From: Arachis hypogaea
Taxonomy: Eukaryota > Streptophyta > Magnoliopsida > Fabales > Fabaceae
Assembly: GCF_003086295.3 (NCBI RefSeq)
Contig: NC_092051.1
Span: forward strand, 78,376,445-78,440,444
Direction: 5' to 3'
DNA length: 64,000 nucleotides
This document shows positions 34,166 through 45,248 of the stretch, piece after piece. Position 1 is the stretch's first letter, and each line of letters starts with the position of its first letter. The notes beneath the pieces are model-generated. The model saw only the letters and a list, made by a program, of their open reading frames with translations, had not been told where the DNA came from and ran no database searches. The position numbers and the translations under genes are program-made.

Positions 34166-34751
34166 CAACACCAAACTTAAACCTTGCTTGTCCCCAAGCA
34201 AGAAAAGAATCATGCAATAAAGACTGAAAATCCAAGGTAAGAAGAATAGCAACTCAATATTCAAGGTTGGCTAGTTTTCTATGCATGCTACAATCACAAA
34301 AGAAATGTAAATGATTGATGCTTCTATCTAGCTCATTTTATAAAATCTTTTCCTTATATTTCTTCCTTGAAACAAGCTTTTCATTCTCTTATTAGCTTCT
34401 CCTTTTGGGTGCTTTACCCCATGAGTTGGTAACAAAGCTACGACTCTAAATGCTTTGTTGTCAAGTATTACCACTTGATACATAAGCACCACAAGCATTA
34501 AATTAGAGGACTTCTTTAAGCTCATTTGTTTCTTTTCTTTACTCTCTAGTTATTGATGCTCAGAGCCTTGAGCTTTGAGGGAGTGCATTTGTACTTGAGC
34601 CTAGCCTTAACTCTAAATGTTTTGTTTTCAAGCTTTTTGCCTGATATATAAATACCACAAGTACTTAACAAATGAATTGTCATTGGTACTCAGAGCCTTC
34701 AGCTTTCTCATTCTTTCCCTTTTTCTCTTCTTTAATTTGCAATTTCTTCTT
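34166..34751 (-). mobile_element. Second copy of element C interior, truncated
   Basis: PPT (34166-34182) plus non-coding interior matching 18724-19300 with few differences. It stops at about 34751, where an opposite-strand LTR begins within a short ttgagg overlap. It makes an LTR-interior-LTR-interior tandem with element C. Confidence 0.85.
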
Positions 34752-36119
34752 GAGGAGTTGGAGCAAAAGTCTGATTTAGAGACAGAGAAAGCACTACAGA
34801 TGCTGTCTGGATCTGACCTCCTTGCATTCGGAAGAGCTTTTTTAGAGGTACAGAAGTTTAAATTGAGCGTTCTCAACGGCTTTGGAAAGCTGACTTCCAG
34901 AGCTTTCCAGCAATGAATAATAGTCCATACTTTGCTTCAGAATAGAAGGCCCAAAACAGGCATCCGACGCCAGCCTCCTGCCCCCTTTCAGGCATCCAGC
35001 GCCCAAAGAGCAGAGACCAACGTCCAAATGCCCAGAGAGGACCCCCTAGCCAGCGTTCAATGCCCTAGAGGTTTCTTAGCACGTGGATCTCATCAAAGCT
35101 CAGCCCAAACACTCACCAATTGGGCCCCAGAAGTGGATTTTAGCACTAAAAAGACTGTTTTACCCTTACTGGTCATTAGTTTAGTATTTAAAGTAGAAGA
35201 TCACTTTTTGTTAAGGATCTTCACCCATCATCTAGACTTTACACAACATTTTTGTTCTTCACTTTGTATTTTGTTTCAGTATGAGTTTCTAAACCTCCTA
35301 GGTTGAGGGGACGAGCCCTGTGGAGTTCTATGAATTAATAAAAGTATTACTATTTCTCTTCGATTCGTGTTTGATTTAATTCTAAGATGTATAATCGTTC
35401 TTCAACATGGTGAATAGGATGATCAGTGACAATCAGCTCTGTTGATCATACTAAGACGAACGTGCCTGACAAACACCCACATCTACTTGGGTTCGTGTGA
35501 ATACGTGACTGGAAAGTGCGAACCAACAGCTATGTTTATACATCTCTCAGACAGCTAATCCACGACTTCGTTGGGGACTTCTCGAGACACCAGTTCAGCC
35601 GATTTCTGGGGAGATTAGGGTCTCTGTGGTAGAGGCTAGAACCCAAAGAAGAAGCATTCTCTGATCTGGAAGATTCGACCTTGTCTGTGGCATTTTGAGT
35701 AGGATCACCAAGAGAATGAACTGCTAGAGCTTCACCCTCCGTCATATTGAATGACCACGGCCAATGGCATTTATCTGGAGCAGAGGAGATTGATGACCAC
35801 GGCCTATGACGTTAATCACAAACATCCTGCCATTGAAGAAATCACTCACAAGCAAAGAAGACAGTAATACCAGAGTTAATTCAGAAAGACAAGGCAACTC
35901 CAATCCTTAACCATATTCCTATTAATGATTCCAATTCACAATCAAACTACATCTAAACATAACCAACTCTTTTGATTCCGCCTAACTAAGACCTACAAGA
36001 TAATCATAGCTTGCTTCAAACCACAATCCTCGTGGGATTGACCCTAACTCGCTCAGGTATTACTTGGACGACCCAGTGCACTTGCTGGTACAGCTGTACG
36101 GAGTGTGGGGATTCATGCA
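34752..36119 (+). repeat. Element H 5' LTR, 5'-truncated
   Basis: Aligns with the element J LTR from gaggagttggagcaaaag onward. Class I cassettes are at about 34960-35070. Ends attcatgca at 36119. The LTR start is lost at the junction with the element C fragment. Confidence 0.85.
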
Positions 36120-36128
36120 CCAAGCTTT

Positions 36129-36146
36129 TGGCGCCGTTGCCGGGGA
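36129..36146 (+). promoter_or_regulatory. tRNA-Asp primer binding site (element H)
   Basis: Perfect TGGCGCCGTTGCCGGGGA, 9 bp after the LTR end. Confidence 0.9.
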
Positions 36147-37531
36147 TTGTTGAGTTTGGACAACTGACGGATTGTCTTGCTCCCTAGATCAGGTAATTTT
36201 TATTTTATTTGAGTCTTTTATTTTTATTTTCTTCTCTTTTTTGAAAAAAATTTTAAAAACAACCTTTTAAAAAATTTTTATTTTCTTTGTTTAATCTTTG
36301 TTCTTTGTTTGAGTCTTCTTGTTTTTGTTCTTGTTGAAATTTTTGTTCTCTTTGAGTCTTTCTTTCAAAAAATTTTCAAAAATAGTTTCTTTAGTTAATT
36401 CTTGTGTCAAATCTTTAAGTTTGGTGTCTTGTGTTTTTCTTTTAATTTTTCAAAAATTTAAGTTTGGTTTTCTAAAAATTTAAGTTTGGTGTTCTTTGTG
36501 TGTTCTTGTGTTCTTTAAATTTCTTGAGTCTTGTTCTTTGTGTTTTTGTTAGTCTTCAAGGTGTTCTTGTGTTTTCTTTTTGTTTTGATCTTAAAATTTT
36601 TAAGTTTGGTGTCCGATTGTGTTTTCCCTTAAATTTTCGAAAACTTGCGGTGCTAGATCTAAAAAGTTTAAGTTTTGTGTCTTTTACTTGTTTTTATCTC
36701 TCCTCTTTAAATTCAAAAATAAAAAAAATGTCTTTTCTATCTTATGTTTCCCTAATTTTCAAAAATTTTTAAATAAAAATTCAGATTTTAATTTCAAAAT
36801 TTTTATCTTATCTTATTTTAGTTTTCAATTTTCAAAAAAATCAAATCTTTTCAAAATTAAAAATCTTATCTATTTCAAAGATTATATCTTTTTCAAAATC
36901 GTATCTTTTCTTATTTCAAATTTCAAACTTTAAAATTACATCTTTTTCAGAATCAAATTTCAAATATTAACTTTTTAAAATCTTTTTCAAATCTTTTTGT
37001 TTCTTATCTTATCTTTTCTAAGTTAAAATTTTAAAATCAAATCTTTTTCAAATCTTTTTAATTTCTTATCTTATCTTTTCTTATCTTTTCTAATTTCAAA
37101 TTTTTTTTCTTATCTTATCTCTTATCCTATTTTAAATTCAAATCTCTCTTAATTAATTACTTATTTCTCTTTCTTCTTTTTTAAAACTACATAACTAACT
37201 CTTCTCTCTCTCAATTTTTGAAAATTCTCTCCTTCTTCTCTATCTTCTACTTTCGAAAATCACTAACCAATTTTCAATTCTTTTTAAATTACTAACCTTA
37301 ATTTTTGAAAACAATTAATTAATAAATAAAAATAAAAATATTTTAATTCTTATTTATCTTTTCTATTTCTAATTCTTCTCATATCTATTTATATTATTCA
37401 AATTCTTCTTCTCTCCCATCCTCCATCTTCACTTTTCTATCTTTTTCTTCTTTCTTCACATCTCACTGGGAGTCTTCTATACTCAAACCAGACATAGAAG
37501 CTTCCTTTCTTTCTTTTTCTTTCTTCTTTTC
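36147..37531 (+). other. Element H leader
   Basis: T/C-rich, with repeated taagtttggtgt words (about 36417, 36463, 36482, 36600) and dense tcttatctttt runs. It ends in a pyrimidine tract and taccag before the gag reading frame. ORFs here are compositional. Confidence 0.6.
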
Positions 37532-38150
37532 TTGTTTATTACCAGGAATAGGGATAAAGAACCCCTCTTGACTCCTGATCCTGAACCTGAGAAAACTCTA
37601 AGGAGGTGTTTACAACAAGTTAAAGCACAACACTCCGGAAGAGACCTTTCAGAAAGTTTTGAACAAGAAATAGGAGACATGGCCAAACCTCCAGAGGAAG
37701 CAAGAAAGGTTCTTGGTGACTACACCATGCGTACCTCTGACTTATATGGCAGAAGCAACTCTGTGCCTACCATTGGAGCTAACAATTTTGAGCTTAAGCC
37801 TCAGTTAGTCTCTCTTCTGCAACAGAATTGCAAGTTCCATGGACTTTCAATGGAAGATCCACATAAGTTCTTAGCTGAATTCTTGCTAATCTGTGACACA
37901 GTCAAGAATAATGGAATCTATCCTAAAGTTTATAAGCTTATGCTCTTTCCCTTTGCCGTAAGAGATAGAGCTAAGACATGGTTGAATTCTCAACCAAAAG
38001 AGAGTCTAAACTCTTGGAAAAAGCTGGTTAATGCTTTTCTTGCTAAATTCTTTCCTCCTCAGAGAATGAGCAAAATTAGAGTGGATATTCAAACCTTTAG
38101 ACAAAGAGAAGGTGAATCCCTCTATGAAGTTTGGAAAAGATACAAGTTAG
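37532..38150 (+). pseudogene. gag N-terminal half (element H)
   Basis: Open frame from a TTG at 37532. The first ATG is at 37679 in good context (gacATGGCC, MAKPPEEA). The capsid-like core is IGANNFELKPQLVSLLQQNC, LMLFPFAVRDRAKTWL and AFLAKFFPPQRM, followed by QTFRQREGESLYEVWKRYK. After codon about 206 the frame runs into element E sequence and stops at 38170. The upstream DPEPEKTLRR segment is conserved with element J although no ATG precedes it. Confidence 0.8.
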
Positions 38151-39019
38151 GTAAAGGAGCAATAGGATAATGAATATGAGTTAGGTAAAAGGTGCATTTA
38201 GGATTGTATATGAGTGAAAAGTCTGAAAAGAGAAATCACAATCCAAAATGTAATTGAATGCAAGTTAAATGGAAAAATTAACATCATGCCTTAGTTAGAA
38301 TGTTAAAAGAAGGTGAAAGAAAAGCAATAAAAGAAGTTTGGAAAAGGTTAGGTTGGTTAGAGTTAAAATTAGTGAGTTAGTGAAAAATGGGTTAAAGTAA
38401 GAGGCATAATGAAAATGGTCCAAGTAACAAGTAATCACAGGTAAAAGCTATAGGTAACTCATATGCAAACAAGTAAAACAGTTTGATGATGATTCAAATA
38501 GATATAAAGAAAGCAAAAATAGGAATCAAACATCAAAAGTGCAATTTATGAACCAAGAAATCAAAGAGGATAAGAATGCATGCCCTGGCATTCATGAATG
38601 GTTTGGTTAAAGCGGAGGAAAAACAGAGTTCATGAATGAAAGTCAAAAAGATTTATAAAAATTTGGGCAGCATTCCGGCTAAAAATGGATTTTTCCGGAA
38701 AATAAACAGCAATCAAACAGTTCATATGAATTAAAAAAATCAAGCTGCAGTTACATATAATGAAATAAGCATGAAAATTCAGTGTAAAGAGCAGTAATAT
38801 ACAAGAAATATAGGATATGAACAAGATCACAGCAACAGTAGATTTGCAAATTTGATAAAATAGAAACATGAACAGTGCAAGTAAACAGACCTAAATCCAC
38901 TAACCACATCCTAGGCTACCTAACAACCTAAATTCCACTACAACATGCATATCTAACTATCCTAACATGAACATAAACGGAAAAATAAGAATAAACTACA
39001 AACGGATAAAAGGGATTGC
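38151..39019 (-). other. Element E interior, left part
   Basis: Minus strand matches element D at about 28130-28998 (for example ccaacctaacc and tcctaggctacc text). No coding sequence. The left edge is an abrupt join to element H gag. Confidence 0.75.
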
Positions 39020-39024
39020 GTGTT

Positions 39025-40415
39025 TGACGTTAGGATTTTTTTGCCAGTAAAGAATGTCATAAAAATAGTCGCGTTGTAGATATAGTCTCTAAACCGACAA
39101 AAATTCCTTCGTACAAACGTTTTGGTTGTCACAAGTAACAAACCCCTTTGAAATTGATAACCGAGTATTCAAACCTCGGGTCGTCTTCTCAAGGAATTGC
39201 AGGGAGGTATGTTCTTATTATTGGTTATGAAGATTGTAAATTGGGGGTTTTGGAAGTAAGAAAGCAGTATGTTGCACAAAAAGAATAAAATAAAATAGTA
39301 ATAATAAAATAAACTCTTGGCAAGGTATGAAGACTAGAGGTCCTATCCCAGTTATCCTTATCAATTGTAATGAGAATTGGATTTTTCTCCCACTTTATTA
39401 ACCTCTAACTATGAAAGTAAGTTAAGTGGATGAATTAATTCTTGAAGAATTCCAATTCTCAATCAACAATGAGTTTGATAACTCAAGAGTCACCAATTAT
39501 TTAACCAAAGCCAAAAGGAAAATATCTAAATTAAATTAAAAGCAAAACAATCTTAAATTTGAAATACCTCAAATAATATTAATTAAGAAAATCATAACAT
39601 GAATGTAGCATAAGCCAAATAGGCAACATAACTAATATAAGCATTAAAGTATCTGAAAGTAAGAGATAAATATAAAGTAAAAGAACATTGAACCTGGGAT
39701 TGAGAGTCACTCCTAAAACTAAGAGAAATCCTAAATCCTAATCCTAAGAGAGAGAGGAGAGAACCTCTCTCTCTAAAAACTACATCTACTCCTAAAATTG
39801 TGAATGTGTGAGCCTCTCTATGAATGGATGTATTCTCCCACTTTATAGCTTCTAATCTGTGTTTTCTGGGCCGCAAACTGGGTCAAAAACAGTCCAGAAT
39901 TCGCTGGTTTCGAAATTTGCCATGCTGGATTTTCGTCACTGCGACGTGGCCGCATGGATCACGCGGTCACGTCGTCTGGCGTCAGGGGAACTATAGCATA
40001 TTATATATCAAATCGAGGCCCCAGACGTTAGCTTTCCAACGCAACTGAAACCACGTTGTTTGGACCTCTGTAGCTAAAGTTATAGCCGTTTGAGTGCGAA
40101 GAGGTCAGGCTGGACAGCTTAGCAATTTCTCCAACTTCTTGTATTCCTTCCACTTTTGCATACTTCCTTTCTATCCTCTGAGTTATTCCTGCCCTATAAT
40201 ATCTGAAATCACTCAACACACATATCAAGGCATCTAATGGTAATAAGAGAGGATTAATATTAGCAATTATAAGTCCAAAGAAGCATATTTTCAATCAAAG
40301 CACATAATTAGGAAGGCAAGTGTAAAACCATGGAAATAGTATGAATAAGTGGGTAAAGAGTTAATAAAAACCACTCAATTGAGTACAAGATAAACCATAA
40401 AATAGTGGTTTATCA
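39025..40415 (-). repeat. Element F 3' LTR
   Basis: Plus strand tgacgttagg to gtggtttatca. Same length as 45249-46639 and about 98-99% identical by eye. Confidence 0.95.
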
Positions 40416-40430
40416 ACCTCCCCACACTTA
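40416..40430 (-). promoter_or_regulatory. Terminal polypurine tract (element F)
   Basis: Minus strand taagtgtggggaggt directly against the 3' LTR. Confidence 0.9.
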
Positions 40431-41864
40431 AACATTAGCATGTCCTCATGCTAAGCTCAAAAGAAGCTATAAAGAAATGAAGAGGAATGGTAGAATGTAA
40501 GAAATGCAACCTATGAATGCAACTACATGCAAAATGTTTCTACCTACTTAGTTAAAAGTAAACAAATCCTTCAAGAAGAAATATAAACTGGATTTCACTA
40601 ATTTAAATTATGAAAATGAAGTACAAATAGACTTGCAAGAAGAAAATAGCTCATGAAAGCAGGGAACAAGGAATTGAGCATCGAACCCCCACTAGTAGTG
40701 TATACACTCTAATCACTCAAGTGTTTTTAGGTTTGATTCTCTCAATTCTCTACTAACCTTGCTTTCTAAGGCTTGCTCTTCATCTAACAATCAACATAAA
40801 TTTAATGCACAAATACACATATCAAGAGGTCTTTCAAGGGTTGTAATGGGGTTAGGGTCAAGGTAGGATTGTATTTGGCCAAGTGGACTAAAATCTGAAT
40901 CCTTAATTAACTTAAACTTTCCACCTAACTTAAACAATCCATGTAATCATAATACAAAAAACCCAACTGTCCATTAACCATGTTTTTCATGTATTCATGC
41001 ATTCAAATTTCAAGTACAGTACATATGCATTGCTTTCAACTCTTAACTTTGGGGCATTTTGTCCCCTTTTACTTATTTGCTCTTTTTCTTTTCTTTTTTT
41101 CTCCTTCTATATATATATTTATATTTTTTTCTTTTTCTTTTATTTTTCTCAATGCATATGATTAATTTATTGAATGCATGAACATGTCCTAAACATTTCT
41201 TTCACATTTTTAGAAAATTCTAACATACTCAATTCTTCAAACCAAATATTTCCAAACCCAATTTCCCACATTTAAATCATAAGCACTCTCACTAGTCTAA
41301 GCTAACTAAGGATTCAAATTAAGGACATTATTGTTTTCCGCTTAGAGTTAATGATGTGCTAAAATAAAGAAGAAAGGGGTAAAATAGGCTCAAAATTGGT
41401 TTGCAAGGGATAATGAAAGGTAAGGCCATATGGGTATGTAAGCTCAGTGAAACAAAGGCCTCAATCATGTAAGTGTATGCATACATCAAACCATGGAAAT
41501 ATAGAATTAAGCAAGACAAAGATCACAATTTTAGAGAGAAAAACACACATCAAAAATAAAATATTGGTTGAAAAATACAACCAATTCAAATAGGCTCAAA
41601 AATCTCACAGGTTTTGTGTGTTCGAGCTCTAAACCATGTTCCAAAATAATATTTCTTCAAACAAGTGTAACATTAAATTTTATTCAAATTAGTGAAATAC
41701 TCTAAAAGGTTTCTTGAAAAAGAAAATATTACTTCAACCAAGTGGTAAAATATGCAAAAAATTAAACAAATATGCAATCAAACATGCAAATGCAACAATG
41801 AATAAGGAAAATAAATCATTGCTGTTGAGATAGAGGAGTAACTAACCCATGGAGATCGGTATCG
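40431..41864 (-). other. Region between the two PPTs, element F
   Basis: AT-rich, no supported ORF, equivalent to 30567-32284 in D. Contains long T-rich runs (41080-41150). Confidence 0.6.
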
Positions 41865-41879
41865 ACCTCCCCACACTTA
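41865..41879 (-). promoter_or_regulatory. Internal polypurine tract (element F)
   Basis: Minus strand taagtgtggggaggt, identical to the terminal copy, 1.45 kb away, directly downstream of the ORF2 remnant. Confidence 0.75.
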
Positions 41880-41938
41880 AAGATTGCACCGTCCTCGGTG
41901 CATGCTGAGATTTGCAAGTGGACGGGGGTTGTGGTTCC

Positions 41939-42016
41939 TCAGCTAGGGCTCTTTTTTGTTCCTTTCCTTGCCGGCGGTTTGGGAGTAGCTTTCTCCTTTC
42001 CTTCCTTGGTGGCCAT
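41939..42016 (-). pseudogene. ORF2 remnant of element F
   Basis: ATG at 42016 on the minus strand in the same cagGATG context as D ORF2, preceded by cttcccttcttcag. The short peptide, about 25 codons (MATKEGKEKATPKP, basic), resembles the first residues of D ORF2 (MSDTQRKGKGKATTG), then stops. The whole plant-transposon-like domain is missing, and the internal PPT follows about 60 nt later. Confidence 0.6.
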
Positions 42017-42690
42017 CCTGAAGAAGGGAAGAGAAAGTAAATTAAATTCAAATAGATATATAGCAAGGAAGAGAATAGAAGAGTGGTGATGGATGCACAT
42101 TAGGATGTAATTGACATTAACACATGCTCTCGAGTACATGTGAAAAGTTAGCAATGAAAAATAGCCAGTGCATCGAAAGATAAGTGGATGCAGGGTGTTT
42201 ATTGGCATGCCGGAAAAGGACATGAGTAGCATAGACCAAGCATTACTTGTAATAAATTACCATGTTTGTATTGACAATTATATTCAATTAAAATAGTAAA
42301 GGGAGTTTATGAAAAGCAAGCATTAAATAGTATAAAGTATAATAGAGAAGTGCATAATGCCATATGGGCTTTTTCACAAACACATAGCATGTATGGTAAA
42401 TAAGCTATTTGAAAGTATTAAATTGAACATGCAAGCATCCTTTAAAAAAAAAGTAATATATAATTGTCAAATAATTATGCAATAATCCACAATGACCCAA
42501 ATAAGATTCCAACACCAGTGAAAATAATGCAATGAATGAAATATGCAAATAAATAAAGTAAAATAAAATGAAAGATAAGAAGAATGAGAAGGGAAAGAAA
42601 GAGAGGAGAAGTAAGTAAGAAATAAGGAGGGAAAAGAGAAAATAGGATTTGGGGGAGAGAAAGACAAGATATTTTGGCATATGAGGTTAA
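42017..42690 (-). other. Element F region before ORF2
   Basis: AT-rich, equivalent to 28086-29072 of D. It ends on the minus strand in a pyrimidine tract plus CAG before the ORF2 ATG. ORFs seen here are compositional. Confidence 0.55.
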
Positions 42691-42694
42691 GGTG

Positions 42695-43235
42695 TGCGAC
42701 GCTTGCGACGCGGTCACGTGGGTGACGCGGCCGCGTGGTGTGCAATAAGGTCAGGTGACGCAGACGCGTGGGGCACGCGATTGCGTGACTTGATTTGTGC
42801 TAGTGGCGCGAGTGCAGCCTCGCGGTCGCACAACTCTCTGTTCAAAACTTAGTATTGCCAAAATCCTGGGTGACGCGGTCGCGTGGTTGACGCGGTCGCG
42901 TGGTTGACGCGGTCACGTGGTTGACGCGATCGCGTGAGTGGCCATCATGGGGATATGACGCGGACGCATGGAGCACGCGTTCACGTGGAGCACGCATTCG
43001 CGTGGTGAGGCTTGGGCTTCCAGCACGATTCCAGCCCAACTCCAGCTCAACTTTCGGCCATGCACCCGGTTGACGTCGATTTTCAGGTCACGCGGCCGCG
43101 TGGGAGGCCATTATTCCCAGGTGACGCGGTCGCGTGGGGTGATTTGTGCCATTGGCACGCCTCCAGCGCTGCTCCTGTGAAACTCTCTGTTCATATTAAT
43201 ATTGTTTCCTATCTCCTTGCGACGCGGACGCGTCG
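42695..43235 (-). repeat. Class III palindrome array, element F
   Basis: Dense gacgcggtcgcgtgg and gacgcgatcgcgtga words; 42870-42940 is a near-perfect tandem of gtcgcgtggttgacgcg. Same position as the D and E arrays, between ORF1 and ORF2. Confidence 0.85.
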
Positions 43236-43393
43236 CGTGCTCGCTTTTTTTTTTTTAATAATCTGAAAAATGAAGAATGCAGTGTTAATATGAATGTGAT
43301 GCAAGACTCCAGGTTCAATATAATAAAATAAAATAAAATGAAACTAGAAAACAAATAAAACTAAATAAAAATGAAAAAGGACGATCATACCAT

Positions 43394-43411
43394 GGTGGGT
43401 TGTCTCCCACC
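43394..43411 (-). other. Conserved post-ORF1 hairpin (F copy)
   Basis: GGTGGG-AGACAA-CCCACC, a 6-bp stem, about 50 nt after the full-length ORF1 end at about 43460. Confidence 0.75.
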
Positions 43412-43730
43412 TAGCACTTTTAGTTAAAGTCCTTAAGTTGGACATTTGATGAGCTTCCTGTTATGGTGGCTTATGCTTGAACTCATCCAGGAATCTCCAC
43501 CAGTGTTTGTGATTCCAGTAACCTCCGGGGTCCCAAACTAGGCATGTAAAACCCTTGAGCAGCTTCAAAAAGATTCTTAGGCTCCTGGGGTGTTGAATGT
43601 CAGAACAGATTCCAGGATCCTAAACCTTGCTTTTACACCCATTTTTATCGGGATCTGTATTTTTCCAGCCGGGTGATAAGTAATTTGAATTCTCACTGCA
43701 GCTACCAAACAGCTTCCTAGACCCATTCAA

Positions 43731-44915
43731 TTAAGCTCTACACCAACCTTTGCATTTAAACTTTGAGCACACAACCATGTTGAACCTTGCTTGACAATTC
43801 TTACCACTGGCCATCTTCCTCTTACTCTTAATGCCACAAAGAGCTCTAAGTTGACCATCCGTCTCCAGTAGCCCATATTCAAGTGGGATTAGAAAGCTAG
43901 GAGATATGAAATTTACCCACTTGAATGTTGTGAAGGATGATGGCAACTTAGGGAGAGGTGTTTTTAATGAAATTGCAAGCTCCACTCCCTTGTGCTCTTC
44001 TCTGATAATTACCACCTCTTTGCAAGCTTCTTCAATTTCAACCTCTTCCTCTTGGTAGCTTTCTACCAATATAATCTCCTCTTCATTGCTTTCCAAGGGC
44101 ATGGGAAGTTGTGCTTCTTCTTCTTGAATCTCCATCTCTTGATCAACCTCTTCCAAGTCTTCAACTGTGATATGCCTTGGAGGTTGTACACCCTCCTTAG
44201 CATCAATTTCAAATGTCTTGGAAGGGGGTTCTATGACTGGACTTTCCCATGGAGGTTCTGCATCTCCTAAGTCTTCAACCACTTCTTCTTCTTCTTGAAC
44301 AATGACAGCTTCTTCTACTTGTTCTAGTACGAATTCATGCTCTGTCTTGTCCACTGGAGCCTCTGGTATCTCCTTCATGCTACGCTCTTCACTAGACTGT
44401 CCACATGGGGCTGTGGTTGACCCTTGTATATTTGAGCATCTAGAAGCCCATTGAATTAATACTTGCTCCAGTTGTTGAATGGTTTCCTGAAATTTAATTA
44501 CGGTTTCCCTTAGGCGAACCTTTGCTTCTCGGGTTGCCGGACTTGGACATGATACAAAAGAAAGTGGTGGTGGTTGGGAGTGATTGGATTGGAATTGGGG
44601 TGGTTCTATATATGGTTCATATGGTTCATAAGGTGGTTGGTATGGTGGTTGAGGGTTAGGGTCATATGGAGGTGAATGACAGAAAGGGGCTTGTGAGTTT
44701 GGTGGTCCAAAGTTATGTTGAGGAAAGGGTTCATAGGCATATGGTGGTGGTTGTTGATAGTCCATTGGAGGTGGTTGTTGCCATGAGGATTGATCAAATC
44801 CTTGTGGCTCCTCCCATCTTTGATTGTTCGAACCTTGATGCCTGTTTTCATTGTAATTTCTTCTTCCTGCAACAATATTGTAACCAGACTCAGAGCCAAA
44901 GGGGTGAGAGTTCAT
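43731..44915 (-). CDS. ORF1 of element F (unknown family)
   Basis: 394 codons from ATG 44915 (MNSHPFGSESG), about 310 nt after the PBS. N-terminal 130 residues are rich in Pro, Gln, Tyr and Asn; a probable helical stretch follows (VIKFQETIQQLEQVLIQW), then a long acidic region (EEAVIVQEEEE) and the conserved C-terminal block LEYGLLETDGQLRALCG with a basic KSKRKMA after it. The TAA at 43731 is probably premature: the same frame continues with the Trp-rich DPGGYWNHKHWWRF tail to about 43462, as in D and E. The position suggests a gag replacement; no known domain is recognised. Confidence 0.7.
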   Translation of the reverse strand: MNSHPFGSESGYNIVAGRRNYNENRHQGSNNQRWEEPQGFDQSSWQQPPPMDYQQPPPYAYEPFPQHNFGPPNSQAPFCHSPPYDPNPQPPYQPPYEPYEPYIEPPQFQSNHSQPPPLSFVSCPSPATREAKVRLRETVIKFQETIQQLEQVLIQWASRCSNIQGSTTAPCGQSSEERSMKEIPEAPVDKTEHEFVLEQVEEAVIVQEEEEVVEDLGDAEPPWESPVIEPPSKTFEIDAKEGVQPPRHITVEDLEEVDQEMEIQEEEAQLPMPLESNEEEIILVESYQEEEVEIEEACKEVVIIREEHKGVELAISLKTPLPKLPSSFTTFKWVNFISPSFLIPLEYGLLETDGQLRALCGIKSKRKMASGKNCQARFNMVVCSKFKCKGWCRA

Positions 44916-45227
44916 AATAGAAAATAAAAATTAAAAAAAATAAAAACAAATTGAAATTAAAAGGTTATTTAAATTTTGAATTTGAAAATTAAATTTTGAA
45001 ATTTGAATTTTAAATTTTTTAAATTTGAAATTTGAAAATTTTTTAAATTTGAATTTTTAAAAAATTTTTAAATTTGAATTTTGAAATTTGAATTTTGAAA
45101 TAAGATAAGATAAGATAAAAATTTTAAAATAAAAATCAATAACCTCTTAATTTAATATAAATAAAAATAAAAACAAATCAAAAAGCAAATATTTACAATA
45201 ACCAATAATAAGGCACACGTTTGCAAT
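44916..45227 (-). other. Element F leader
   Basis: Short leader between PBS and ORF1. 44960-45120 is a dense AAATTTGAATTT-type low-complexity stretch with (GATAA)n at 45100-45118. Confidence 0.7.
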
Positions 45228-45245
45228 TCCCCGGCAACGGCGCCA
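45228..45245 (-). promoter_or_regulatory. tRNA-Asp primer binding site (element F)
   Basis: Minus strand is a perfect TGGCGCCGTTGCCGGGGA, 3 bp from the LTR. Confidence 0.95.
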
Positions 45246-45248
45246 TTT

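Larger units (their letters stand above)
34752..38150 (+). mobile_element. Element H fragment (LTR, PBS, gag)
   Basis: Plus-strand FIDEL-like fragment: an LTR lacking its first part (34752-36119), PBS, leader and the first part of gag. It is cut at about 38150 by the truncated end of element E. Neither PR nor RT remains. Confidence 0.85.

Noticed and set aside
42842..43266. ORFs on both strands across the class III array of F
   Set aside because: Stop-poor GC-rich cassettes; repeated peptide text on both strands and no conservation as protein.
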